NCBI GenBank assembly: GCA_029688905.1 | Contig: JARULB010000005.1 | Span: forward strand, 1-64,000 | DNA: 64,000 nt | Source of the DNA: Balneolales bacterium ANBcel1 | GTDB taxonomy: Bacteria > Bacteroidota > Rhodothermia > Balneolales > Natronogracilivirgulaceae | Direction: 5' to 3' | The notes under the pieces: model-generated | What the model saw: the letters and a program-made list of their open reading frames with translations, nothing else | Databases searched by the model: none | Told to the model about the DNA's origin: nothing | Shown here: one piece after another, positions 9,529-18,235 of the stretch | How positions within the stretch are numbered: position 1 is the stretch's first letter | How the letters are laid out: each line of letters opens with the position of its first letter | Position numbers and translations under genes: made by a program

Positions 9529-10173
9529 TTATACTTTGTATTGATCGATATTAAATGCCCTGTAATAGTTGTCATCCTTCAAAAGTCCGAATAGTTCAAG
9601 GGAGCGCCCGGTATAGGTTCCGGGGAAAAACATGAGTGTCGGGATATCCGTAACAGCACTTTGAAGATTGTTCAGGATGGTGTGGGACCGGATGAATGGA
9701 TAAACCGCCCCAACTCCACTGATAATAAGCAGATTCGGTTTGTTTTCTTCAATCTGCTCCCGGATCAAAGGAATCAGTCGCTCATGGATGTTGATGACGG
9801 ACTGCAGTGCTTTCATGAACCGTTTCTTGTCGGGAAGGGCATCACCAGATCTTCGTTTTTTGCCGCTCTTCCTTTTTTCAATCTCAATAAGCTTGTCACG
9901 TCCGAGGTGTTGATCTGTGATGGATATGGACAACTCAAACAAATTGACCAAATGAGCAGAGACGCTGTCGTTTTTCTGAAGCCGCGCAATGAGATTGTGA
10001 ACCTCTTGGTTCACCATTACCTCATCATGCGGATCGTAAGCCGATATCCAAAAGGGAATCTCCCCTCCAAGTGCTTCAAGAGAAAGAAACCTTGGTGTCC
10101 GGATAACCCTATAGATATGCTCAAACTTGTGGTGCAGGAGCTGCTCTTTCATCTTGATATGATACTGGGACAC
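9529..10173 (-). CDS. brxB: BREX protein BrxB (DUF1788)
   Basis: A 214-residue protein recognisable as BrxB (DUF1788) from its length, position and sequence, for example ISGVGAVYPFIRSH and PTLMFFPGTYTG near the C-terminus. It is part of the core brxA-brxB-brxC-pglX order. The frame starts at a GTG (10173) that overlaps the brxA stop by one base (TAGTG), which suggests translational coupling; an ATG at 10152 is an alternative. Its role within BREX is essential but biochemically unclear. Confidence 0.9.
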   Translation of the reverse strand: MSQYHIKMKEQLLHHKFEHIYRVIRTPRFLSLEALGGEIPFWISAYDPHDEVMVNQEVHNLIARLQKNDSVSAHLVNLFELSISITDQHLGRDKLIEIEKRKSGKKRRSGDALPDKKRFMKALQSVINIHERLIPLIREQIEENKPNLLIISGVGAVYPFIRSHTILNNLQSAVTDIPTLMFFPGTYTGRSLELFGLLKDDNYYRAFNIDQYKV

Positions 10174-10886
10174 TATTCAATAAGAAAACCGGCTAATAAA
10201 GCCGAATTGTCCTTTAAAATAGCATGTTCTATTCGATGTTCAAGCGATTGAATAAGAATAACTGCTTTTAGCTCAGTGCCTTTGCTCTTTTTAATAATAC
10301 CAACCTGATCCAGCATTCGGAGCATATTTTGCTTTATCTTTCTCGCGGTAGACATGGCCATCAGTTCCAGTTCCGGATGACTATCGGATTTATGGTTAAT
10401 GAAAGTATGATAATCATAGTCTGTGACTTCGAAATCAAACAAACGGGCCTTTTCCAAAAGCACTTGCAACACAAAATCTCTGTACAAGCCGTAGGATTTG
10501 AGCAGGGCAAGGTGGGTTATTTGTTTCTGTTCTTCATGAGTGCCTTCAGCAAGTATCGCAATCTGAAGACCGGTCAATTTTCTAATTCGGTATCGCAGTT
10601 CTCGAATCTGTCGGATGCTTGTTGAACCTTTTTCCCTGCCGAGTATTTCACGACCAAACCGGGCATCATCAAGAATGTTAAGTGAATCCCTGACCACAGC
10701 TTGCACCTGATCATGACTCATCGTACCTGCGTCCTGCCCGTGATTGGAAGCCAGGGCTGCCTGATCAGTGACAAACCGGGCAAGGGAGGAGAACGCAGAA
10801 ATCATGGCATCCGCCCCAGTAAATGAAAGCCGATACCGATCCGGACTGCTTTTTAGGGTTCTATAATTCCCGGAATGTGATGCCAT
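10173..10886 (-). CDS. brxA: BREX protein BrxA (DUF1819)
   Basis: A 237-residue protein, the first gene of the operon. Length, sequence character and position before brxB identify BrxA (DUF1819), a small helical DNA-binding protein in characterised BREX loci. The ATG at 10886 is clear. No BrxR-type WYL regulator is seen next to it; the divergent neighbour at 11082 is of unknown function. Confidence 0.88.
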   Translation of the reverse strand: MASHSGNYRTLKSSPDRYRLSFTGADAMISAFSSLARFVTDQAALASNHGQDAGTMSHDQVQAVVRDSLNILDDARFGREILGREKGSTSIRQIRELRYRIRKLTGLQIAILAEGTHEEQKQITHLALLKSYGLYRDFVLQVLLEKARLFDFEVTDYDYHTFINHKSDSHPELELMAMSTARKIKQNMLRMLDQVGIIKKSKGTELKAVILIQSLEHRIEHAILKDNSALLAGFLIE

Positions 10887-11081
10887 GAGTTGAGATGAGT
10901 TTCTAAGTGATCAACGCTTGCTCAAAGATAATTTATCCAGATCAAGGATCATACCCCGATTGTCCTGAATAAGAGTCCCAAGGCAACCTGATTGCATAAT
11001 CACCTATTTTCCAGTGAACTTTAAATTTACTTAATTCTATACGGAAGAAAGCTTAACCAACATCACTAAACCGTCGCTATC
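10887..11081. promoter_or_regulatory. divergent intergenic region with probable BREX promoter
   Basis: This is the only noncoding stretch upstream of brxA, so the BREX promoter should be here. On the minus strand it contains TATCTTTG (10923-10930), which matches the Bacteroidota -7 consensus TAnnTTTG and lies about 37 bases before the brxA ATG. A TTG lies upstream, but the spacing is shorter than usual, so the call is tentative. The opposite strand must also drive the gene at 11082; no clear promoter was seen there. Confidence 0.4.
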
Positions 11082-12218
11082 ATGAATAAATCCATCACTT
11101 TTGAAAGAAAACCACTGTATGAAGAAGTGTGGTCTATACCATTGACAATTTTGGCTAAGAAATATGGCTTATCCCTGCATCATATGACGCAGGTTTGCAA
11201 GAAGATGAATATTCCAACTCCCAAAGCTGGTCACTGGTCAAAGGTTAGATATGGCAAGAGGACTCGTCTTAAACCTCTTCCTGATTCCGAAATAACAGCC
11301 TTTACGTATTACTTTGAACCCGACATCCAACTTTCTGACAATGATTATCCGGAAATAACCGTCAGTAGCAGGCTAACAAATCCTCACCATCTGGTAAAAA
11401 TAACATTTGATGCCCTGAAAGAGCAGCCAACCGACAACTTCAATCGTCTTATCCCACCACTAAATGCTCAGACATTAGATTTAGTGGTGTCAGCAACAAG
11501 CCTGAAAAGGTCCCTTCGCATTGTAGATTCACTCATTAAGAACGGCATCAGTATGGGATGGGAAATCGGGACAACAAAGGAATACTACAAAAGATCAAAT
11601 ACATCCTATTTCATTATTGGATTAGAAAAGATCTATTTCCGGATTATGGAGACCGTAAAACGTCGCAAGAAAAAACCAGAAGAAAAAAAATATTCATTCG
11701 AAAACGATTACTGGTACGAGCCAACAGGAAAATTAAAATTGATACTGAGCGGGTCTGTCTGGCAGCTTGACGCAAAAACCATTTCTGATAATAAAGGCAA
11801 GACAATTGAAGAGCGCCTTGATCGCTTCTTTCCAATAATGCTCACAATGGCCGAAAGAATTAAAGAAAATCGACTTCAAAGGGAAGAAAATGATCGAAAG
11901 CGTGAGGAAGAAGTAAAGGCCAGAAAAAAACGTGAAGAAGAGTGGCAGATAGAGCTAAACAAGCGTAGCAACCTTGAGAAGCAGGCCTCTCTTTTCACCA
12001 AGTCACATTACATTTATCAATTTATTGACGAGATCCGGTCCTGCAAAGAATCATTGAGTTTGAAACACAATGAATCACAGGCGTTGGATGCCTGGATAAT
12101 GTGGGCAACAGAACATGCTGACAGACTCAATCCTGTGAATCAGGTAATCAAAACCATAACATCACCGGGAGATGAGGATGAACAGACCGTTTCACGGTTT
12201 ATGAACCTCAATCCTTGA
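11082..12218 (+). CDS. protein of unknown function with N-terminal HTH-like segment
   Basis: A 378-residue protein, the only plus-strand gene in the mobile block. Its first 60 residues (RKPLYEEVWSIPLTILAKKY, then CKKMNIPTPKAGHWSKV) match a pattern I recognise from widespread uncharacterised proteins of integrated elements, and look like a helix-turn-helix. A charged, probably coiled-coil segment (residues about 265-305) follows, then a short helical tail. It is divergent from brxA across 195 bases, so it could regulate BREX or be a passenger. The function is unknown. Confidence 0.75.
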   Translation: MNKSITFERKPLYEEVWSIPLTILAKKYGLSLHHMTQVCKKMNIPTPKAGHWSKVRYGKRTRLKPLPDSEITAFTYYFEPDIQLSDNDYPEITVSSRLTNPHHLVKITFDALKEQPTDNFNRLIPPLNAQTLDLVVSATSLKRSLRIVDSLIKNGISMGWEIGTTKEYYKRSNTSYFIIGLEKIYFRIMETVKRRKKKPEEKKYSFENDYWYEPTGKLKLILSGSVWQLDAKTISDNKGKTIEERLDRFFPIMLTMAERIKENRLQREENDRKREEEVKARKKREEEWQIELNKRSNLEKQASLFTKSHYIYQFIDEIRSCKESLSLKHNESQALDAWIMWATEHADRLNPVNQVIKTITSPGDEDEQTVSRFMNLNP

Positions 12219-12236
12219 TCATCAGCATATGGATTG

Positions 12237-12662
12237 TTATCTATTAGTATAGATCATCCTATTTATCATGCCAAAGGTATCGGGATCTTTGGTTTTGGAT
12301 TCACTGCCACGCCGCTCAAAAATACCATCAATTTTGGGAATCAAATTTGCAAGTTCCCGCCACTGGCCTTCGTCCTCCATTTTTTGGGCAATTTCACAGA
12401 GTGTCTTGATCCGATACTCCCTGTGGGAATAGGGCATTTCCTTGTATTCATTCAGAAAAGCCTCTCGCTCTTCTTCGAATATCGTTCGCAGCTCGCCGGA
12501 AAGTCTGGAGCTTCGGTTATTCGGATTATAGTAAGAGAGGTGCCCATACTCGACCTCAATACCATATTTGCCCCATAAAGCTTTTTTTACTTCTTCCAGG
12601 CTTTCAAAGCGAGCCAATTGTTTGATAATATATAATTTATGTTCATTTTTTAACTTTGCCAT
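12237..12662 (-). CDS. DUF2280-like phage/element protein
   Basis: A 141-residue protein whose N-terminus (MAKLKNEHKLYIIKQLARFE) and following GIEVEYGHLSYYNPNNR resemble DUF2280 proteins, which occur in prophages and integrated elements, often near packaging or replication genes. It is tail-to-tail with the gene at 11082, with only 18 bases between the stops. Its function is not established; a small DNA-binding role is only inferred. Confidence 0.6.
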   Translation of the reverse strand: MAKLKNEHKLYIIKQLARFESLEEVKKALWGKYGIEVEYGHLSYYNPNNRSSRLSGELRTIFEEEREAFLNEYKEMPYSHREYRIKTLCEIAQKMEDEGQWRELANLIPKIDGIFERRGSESKTKDPDTFGMINRMIYTNR

Positions 12663-12730
12663 ATGTGCTCCTGCGTTAAATTTTTTAAAACTGTTTGCAG
12701 TTATTCATTCGTGATTCTACTGTTTTTAAC

Positions 12731-13192
12731 TTATTGGGAAGACACCCTCCTGTTTATCTCGACTTTGTTTAGCCTGATCACGTTATTGGGCAACTTTCCG
12801 AGGTTTGGATTCGCTGGGTACCGCTTCTCTCCTGCCTCCCGTTGCCAAAGTTCAAGGGCTTGCGGGGTAATTCCGGCATTATCCAAATCTATTTTGTTAT
12901 ACTCTTCAGAGAACAACTCATAGTGGATACACATGAGGTGGACAAAATGTCGGGCTACCCATGGTAACTTCTCCTCAAGCTCAGGGTTTATCTCCAGAAA
13001 GTTCTTATACGAATTTCTTGCCTTGTCAAGGCTATCATGAATGACAACGTCCTTCCACATTTGGGCCCAGAGCGAACTGATGTTATCATGCTCAAATTTT
13101 GTCAACCGAATACCCGGTACCAGACTTGGCATGACTTTATTAGTGAGTCTGAATATTGCAGTAAGGTCAGTTATTGATGGTTTTCCAGTCAT
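12731..13192 (-). CDS. hypothetical protein of the replication module
   Basis: A 153-residue protein with no family I recognise. It is helical and contains a Trp-rich part (SLWAQMWKDVV, ELWQREAG). It overlaps the end of the DnaB-like helicase gene by 26 bases, which suggests translational coupling and a role with the helicase, for instance as a loader or accessory factor. That role is an inference from position only. Confidence 0.6.
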   Translation of the reverse strand: MTGKPSITDLTAIFRLTNKVMPSLVPGIRLTKFEHDNISSLWAQMWKDVVIHDSLDKARNSYKNFLEINPELEEKLPWVARHFVHLMCIHYELFSEEYNKIDLDNAGITPQALELWQREAGEKRYPANPNLGKLPNNVIRLNKVEINRRVSSQ

Positions 13193-14444
13193 GACTATCG
13201 CTATAGGTTCCTGTTTTTTTTACTTTAAGCCCACTATCTGAATCGATCATTTGAAGAACAGACATATCCTTTTTTCCGACCCGGCGAACGAGTTGTCTGA
13301 GAAATAGACTTCCAGAATGTGTCATCCTGCCCATATGATTTTTGACTGCATATCTGCCAGATGAATCACGGTACAAGAGCCCTCTAACCTCACTTGGACG
13401 AAACAGACCTGTTACCAGGTAAGCATCTTTCTTGATTTGTCCCGAACCATAGATATCATCAACATTCGGTGCTGCACCCCATCCTTTTCTATCATCACTC
13501 AAATTCTTTGGCTGAGCCATCAGAAGGCCAAAAACTTTATGCCTCTTTATCGTATTGGTCAGCTGTTCTGAGGTTTCCTTAATGCGCAGTACATCATCGT
13601 TCTTTATTCCAGGAACCCGGATGCGCTGTATGTAGTCTACTACAACGAAGTCAATGTCTCGCCTAACTTTTTCTTGCCAGATCAAATTACATACATCCGG
13701 CAAATCAGTTGCCACTTCTGCCACGTAAAGATCCTTTCCCTTTTCATATGCCAACTGCTTCATGTTGTGCCAAATATCTGAATCCAGTCCTTCAGTGGTG
13801 ATGTAGAGGCCCTTGTAACCGGCATTCAGGTACAAGTTGGCACGCATGCATGCGTACCGAGTCTTGCCATGTTTTGGTTGTGCTATACAAACCTCTGTAG
13901 TGCCATAGTGAGATCCTATATCACTATAAAAATCATCAAGTTCAGGTTCTCCGATATTGAGTCGCTTGCCAAGATCACCCTGCAATATACCCTGTTCAAT
14001 TTCATCAAGATTACGGATCCGGAGTTCACTTTCCTGGCTGATTTCCTGGATGGTCCGGGTCAAGTCTGAGATGATTTGATCAGAACTCCTTTCAAGATTT
14101 TGGAGATCCTTGATTATTTTTTCCGCTTTTGTATGCATCTGGCTACGCTTGAAGTACTCCCGCAACTTTGACACAAGTACTTCCAGAGGTTCACTTTCCG
14201 CCCATTGTCGTGCCAGCTCAATATCGGAATCACTCATCCATTTTGATATTCTACCGTCATCACGTATCACGGAATAGCTTACGCGCCCATGCTCCAAAAA
14301 CAATTGCCTGATTAGCTGGAAGATCTTTCTGTGATTTTCATCCTGGAAATGATGTGGTTTAACCTGGCGGAGAACAGTCCCAACATCATCTGAAAAACAC
14401 TTGCCGATTAAGGCATATTCGGTATCCTTGCCAACAATTACCAT
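13167..14444 (-). CDS. DnaB-like replicative helicase of the element
   Basis: A 425-residue RecA-fold ATPase. Walker A AQPKHGKT is near residues 188-195 and a Walker B-like FVVVDYIQRIR near residue 265. An N-terminal DnaB-like helical domain precedes these (HFQDENHRKIFQLIRQLF). The layout fits a replicative helicase, though the sequence is divergent and the P-loop lacks the usual GxxGxGK spacing. Its end overlaps the 153-residue gene and its start overlaps the winged-helix protein's stop, so the three probably form one replication operon. It could alternatively be a RepA-like monomeric plasmid ATPase. Confidence 0.75.
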   Translation of the reverse strand: MVIVGKDTEYALIGKCFSDDVGTVLRQVKPHHFQDENHRKIFQLIRQLFLEHGRVSYSVIRDDGRISKWMSDSDIELARQWAESEPLEVLVSKLREYFKRSQMHTKAEKIIKDLQNLERSSDQIISDLTRTIQEISQESELRIRNLDEIEQGILQGDLGKRLNIGEPELDDFYSDIGSHYGTTEVCIAQPKHGKTRYACMRANLYLNAGYKGLYITTEGLDSDIWHNMKQLAYEKGKDLYVAEVATDLPDVCNLIWQEKVRRDIDFVVVDYIQRIRVPGIKNDDVLRIKETSEQLTNTIKRHKVFGLLMAQPKNLSDDRKGWGAAPNVDDIYGSGQIKKDAYLVTGLFRPSEVRGLLYRDSSGRYAVKNHMGRMTHSGSLFLRQLVRRVGKKDMSVLQMIDSDSGLKVKKTGTYSDSHDWKTINN

Positions 14445-15121
14445 CCAAATTCTCCTTGTGAGTTCGTGTTAGAATTTTCTACTTGCCATTCTGATGGGTC
14501 GTCCAAATATCTTCCCTGCCCAAACCATGTTGATGGGTGAGGAATGAACTTCTTATTCTTACCATCCACTGCAGAAGCAAATTGCCTGGTTTTCTCATAA
14601 AGCGTGTCTGCATCCAATTCTTTAAGTGCCGCCTCGATTTTTTTAAGTGCCGCCTTCTTGCCTACTTTTCTTGGGTAAGCCTCGTATATCCGATTATTTT
14701 GATCATGTTTTAATTTGCTCCTTGTTCCATTATTTCTGTTTTGTCCTTTCACTGTCTTTAACGTGTCCTTACCAGTGTCCTTTACATCCTGATACCTATT
14801 GTAATTACAAATAGTTACGCGTCCTATATGTGTCTTTTTTTCACGCATGATCATTTCCTCGTTTTCTAACAATTTCAAAAATCCTTCTACCTTTGAGATA
14901 GAACGCCATCCCCATCGTTTTCTCAAAAAGCGGACTGATGCTACAAGCTGTCCTCGCTTCCATTTTATAACACTACCTTTAATTATTTTGGAAGCCTCAT
15001 CATTCTTCCACCGAGCCATTTGGAGAAGATCCAGCCAGGCTTCCGCTCTGGAAAACTCCCGATTCTCCTCCCAGAGCATGTGCTCGAAGAATTTGCGGTG
15101 AAGTAAAATCCAGCCGTTCAT
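14438..15121 (-). CDS. replication initiation-like winged-helix protein
   Basis: A 227-residue protein. The N-terminal half (GWILLHRKFFEHMLW, then SVRFLRKRWGWRSISKVEGF) resembles the winged-helix start of phage and plasmid replication organisers. A polar linker at about residues 110-140 is followed by a C-terminal block with YPRKVGKKAALKKIEAAL and HPSTWFGQGRY, a common ending of phage DnaD/replisome-organiser proteins. It lies directly upstream of and overlaps the helicase gene, as such proteins do. Confidence 0.65.
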   Translation of the reverse strand: MNGWILLHRKFFEHMLWEENREFSRAEAWLDLLQMARWKNDEASKIIKGSVIKWKRGQLVASVRFLRKRWGWRSISKVEGFLKLLENEEMIMREKKTHIGRVTICNYNRYQDVKDTGKDTLKTVKGQNRNNGTRSKLKHDQNNRIYEAYPRKVGKKAALKKIEAALKELDADTLYEKTRQFASAVDGKNKKFIPHPSTWFGQGRYLDDPSEWQVENSNTNSQGEFGW

Positions 15122-15123
15122 AA

Positions 15124-15549
15124 TCAGCGTATCCCCCGGTAAAACTCAATTTCAAAATCAAAATACCCGAAGCTGCTATACCGTTTTGCCATTTCGGAAA
15201 ACCGAGCATGAAATTCATGCAGATTGTTTCGGGGTCCAGTTATTCTAAACAATTCCGCCATCATCCGGCCATCGCGCCGGGCACGAGCGGCAACTGCAAG
15301 CTCATTATCTTTGGTTGAGTCTACGTTGCCACCTTCCTTGTATACGTTCTTATTCAGCTCTTTGAAATTCTTGGCACGCACATCATAGCGGGCCCTTGAA
15401 TGTGCCCGAAAGTCGAGCTCCTGGATTTGATCAAGCCACTTTGAAAGTGCACTGGATCCCGCATCAAGCGACTTATTTTTAACCAGGTTATGGTTAATTT
15501 CCTCTTTAATATCCTCCAGGCAGATTGATTTATTTTCTTCACTAAGCAT
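15124..15549 (-). CDS. hypothetical protein
   Basis: A 141-residue charged protein with no recognised family. Its stop is 2 bases from the start of the replication-initiation-like gene, so it is probably in the same transcript. Low Cys content and no membrane segment suggest a soluble cytoplasmic protein. Confidence 0.55.
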   Translation of the reverse strand: MLSEENKSICLEDIKEEINHNLVKNKSLDAGSSALSKWLDQIQELDFRAHSRARYDVRAKNFKELNKNVYKEGGNVDSTKDNELAVAARARRDGRMMAELFRITGPRNNLHEFHARFSEMAKRYSSFGYFDFEIEFYRGIR

Positions 15550-15596
15550 AGTTTTATGTCATTTATGTTGAAAATGATGGGACAGAAAAACATTTT

Positions 15597-15884
15597 TCAA
15601 TGTTGCCTGCTTCTGACCTTATGGGTGTTCAGAAAATGTTCCACGTCATCTATGTCGTACCGGATGGTCCTACCATTCTGCACGAACGGCAATTGCTCCG
15701 AATCTCGAAGATACTGTACATGCCTGCGTGAGCATTGCAGCATTTTCATGACCTCATCGGTATTAAGCCATTTCTTGCGTGTGGCTTTGTGAATAGCGCT
15801 GGGCAGGGCTTCTTCTACCGTCCTTCGAACAGCTTTGGTTATCAGCTGTTCAAGGTCATCTTTTGAAGGGAAATATATATCCAT
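15597..15884 (-). CDS. excisionase-like helix-turn-helix protein (HTH_17)
   Basis: A 95-residue protein with a MerR/excisionase-type fold: WLNTDEVMKMLQCSRRHVQYLRDSEQLPF is a helix-turn-helix and recognition helix, and GRTIRYDIDDVEHFL is the following wing and helix. HTH_17 proteins of this kind are standard in Bacteroidota integrated elements, where they act as excisionases or regulators. The ATG is at 15884. Confidence 0.75.
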   Translation of the reverse strand: MDIYFPSKDDLEQLITKAVRRTVEEALPSAIHKATRKKWLNTDEVMKMLQCSRRHVQYLRDSEQLPFVQNGRTIRYDIDDVEHFLNTHKVRSRQH

Positions 15885-16103
15885 TTGTTTTGTGCTTTGG
15901 GTTTGGGGTTTTCATCAACCTTTAGCACAAAATTAATCTCCAAAAATCGCATTCAGAATAGCGTGCATAGCGTGCATTACGTGTCATTCTTGTTTGAATG
16001 CACTTTCAGGCAGCATTTCGGTGAAGACAAACTCCTCTACTTGAGGATTTATGTAACGATATGCTTCTCTTATAGGAAGCATCATCAGATAAATTGTAAC
16101 TGA

Positions 16104-17009
16104 TTAATCCTTCCTTGGAGGTAGTTTATTATTGTCAAGTAACTCTCTATAAAGTTTTACAACCCTCTCAATCCTGTTAATGGCAGCTTTTTTTCCATCG
16201 CCCTTAAGACTATTTACGCAATATGGATCGTCCTGAATTCTTTTCGCTGCAGTCCTCGGGGATACAAACTCAACTTCTCGATCTATTTCTTTATACTTAC
16301 CTGCAATGAAGAATTTTTCATCTTTATCATGTATCGAATTTCTCGACCTGTCAATAAACTTTTCGACAACCTTTCTTATTTCAGGATCTCTTTTATATTC
16401 GTCAATAAGCTGCTCGGGTAGAGTCTTTGTTCTTTTTAAATTGCCTAAAGAACCTTTTTCACGTCTCTCATTAAACTCAATTTCAAATAACCTCAGCTTA
16501 TGCTGTTGTATCTGCCACCATAAAATCCAGACCTGGGAACTAGGCCCCCAATTATCAAGTGGATATTTCGGATTGATTAAACTAATAAATTCTCTCGAAT
16601 CAGATTCATTTCTATTGGAAGAAAGATCTTTTAACAAGAACAAAATCTGATGCTTAACTGTCAGGTTCACCTCAGAAAGAAGGCTTGTTCCTGGTCTTAA
16701 TTCTCTGTCGTTTAGTTCCTGAATTATAATTGGTTCGGACTCTTGAGACTCTTCCTTGGGAGGAAAGAGTCTGCTTATAAGCATATCAACATTGTGTTCT
16801 GAAATTTCATCGATATCAGCACGAATATTTACCCCAGCTTCCATTTTAGCTTCGTTTAACACCTTAACCCTTCTCCTTGGGTTGAGCTTTTCAAGAGCAT
16901 CCAGCTCATCTCTCATCCTATCTATTAGTTCACCTTGGTGATCAAAAAGAGCTGTTCCAACTGTTAAACTTGAAACGATTTCTTCAAATTCATTAATCAG
17001 GTTTGACAT
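16104..17009 (-). CDS. hypothetical protein next to integrase
   Basis: A 301-residue charged, mostly helical protein, AT-rich in codon use, with no recognised family. Its start is 11 bases after the integrase stop on the same strand, so the two are likely co-expressed. The C-terminus includes PRTAAKRIQDDPYCVNSL, which may be a DNA-binding helix-turn-helix, but this is a guess. Confidence 0.55.
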   Translation of the reverse strand: MSNLINEFEEIVSSLTVGTALFDHQGELIDRMRDELDALEKLNPRRRVKVLNEAKMEAGVNIRADIDEISEHNVDMLISRLFPPKEESQESEPIIIQELNDRELRPGTSLLSEVNLTVKHQILFLLKDLSSNRNESDSREFISLINPKYPLDNWGPSSQVWILWWQIQQHKLRLFEIEFNERREKGSLGNLKRTKTLPEQLIDEYKRDPEIRKVVEKFIDRSRNSIHDKDEKFFIAGKYKEIDREVEFVSPRTAAKRIQDDPYCVNSLKGDGKKAAINRIERVVKLYRELLDNNKLPPRKD

Positions 17010-17020
17010 CTTTAAAAAAA

Positions 17021-18235
17021 TTATGATCCAAAAACTTTTGACATCGCCTTATCCGCAAGCCCTTCATCAAGTGACTTCAGATATTTTTGGGTAGTTTCTA
17101 TTTTCGTGTGCCGGAGTGTCTGCATCAACTCATATACGTCCAAACCGGTTTCCACGGCATGTTGCGCAAATGAGTGACGGGAGACATGGAATGAAAAAGT
17201 ATCATCAAGCTCTGCTTGCTTGGCTATCTTTGCTAAGTTTTTATTTACAATGTAGTTCTTGGAACTAATTTGTCGACGTAGCGCCATGTCATCTTCATAC
17301 TTCTTGTGGCTATTAAGAAACGGAAATATGTAATGTTCCGGATATTCCTCCTTACTGGAATAGCGTAAAAGAATTTCTTTCTGATAGTCATTCATCACGG
17401 TACTGAAATACTTACCGTTTTTATTCATTGCATATGATAGTCGCCCTTCACGAACATTTTTCCACTTAAGGCAACAGATATCGCCAAACCTGATACCACC
17501 GCTATAAAAACTAAAAAGGAAGGCATTTCGTGCATGCCAGAGGGCAGTTCCTTCAGACAGGCCAAGTTTGGCGATCTTTTGAATTTGCTCCATTGACAAT
17601 TTTAGCTTTTGACCGGATGCCTTACGTTTGGCACCATCAAAGGTCGTAAATGGGTCAACCGTGATGATCTTGTCCTTCAGGGCCTGTTTAATAACCTTTC
17701 GGATCAATTCGAAGTTTTTGCTAATGGTGTTACTACCGTTCTTATGCTCCAGTATCAAGTACTTTTCGAAGCGTTCCAGGTAATCCGCATCCATTTGCTT
17801 GACCGGTAGAAAACGATTCCCTTCAAACTCTTCCAGCTTATTTATTGTAACATTAGCATTCTTTGACGGATAGAATTTGCCAGCACTTTTCAACTCACTG
17901 ACAATGTCATCAGCAAGGTCGAAGAAATTGGTTTTATACACCCCGGTCAGCCTGTTCTTGAAAGCTTTTAGTGAGGTGGTGCCAGACTTTTCAAGATCCT
18001 CATAGATATTCTCAACCTCTTCTCTCTTGGAGGTCAATAAACCGTTCAACGCTTTATTATTGGAATGACTCTTTCTTATAGATTCGCTTCTATCGTTCCA
18101 ATATTTCGGTAGCACAGATATACCCGTACTTATATAGGCATGTTTTCGGTTGTGAGTGACCCTTAAATATATGTTGCACTCACCATTTTTCTTCTTCCGA
18201 TCAGTCCTTAGATAGAAATGAAACCGAGTTACCAT
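17021..18235 (-). CDS. int: tyrosine site-specific integrase
   Basis: A 404-residue tyrosine recombinase of the Bacteroidota type, with an N-terminal arm-binding region (residues about 1-90), a SAM-like core-binding domain (about 105-205) and a catalytic domain. The catalytic residues visible are the Arg of GGIRFGD (about residue 247), HVSRHSF (about 350) and the Tyr of TTQKYLKS (about 383). It moves the element in and out of the chromosome. Its place at the junction between the AT-rich block and the housekeeping genes marks it as the right-end gene of the element. Confidence 0.92.
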   Translation of the reverse strand: MVTRFHFYLRTDRKKKNGECNIYLRVTHNRKHAYISTGISVLPKYWNDRSESIRKSHSNNKALNGLLTSKREEVENIYEDLEKSGTTSLKAFKNRLTGVYKTNFFDLADDIVSELKSAGKFYPSKNANVTINKLEEFEGNRFLPVKQMDADYLERFEKYLILEHKNGSNTISKNFELIRKVIKQALKDKIITVDPFTTFDGAKRKASGQKLKLSMEQIQKIAKLGLSEGTALWHARNAFLFSFYSGGIRFGDICCLKWKNVREGRLSYAMNKNGKYFSTVMNDYQKEILLRYSSKEEYPEHYIFPFLNSHKKYEDDMALRRQISSKNYIVNKNLAKIAKQAELDDTFSFHVSRHSFAQHAVETGLDVYELMQTLRHTKIETTQKYLKSLDEGLADKAMSKVFGS

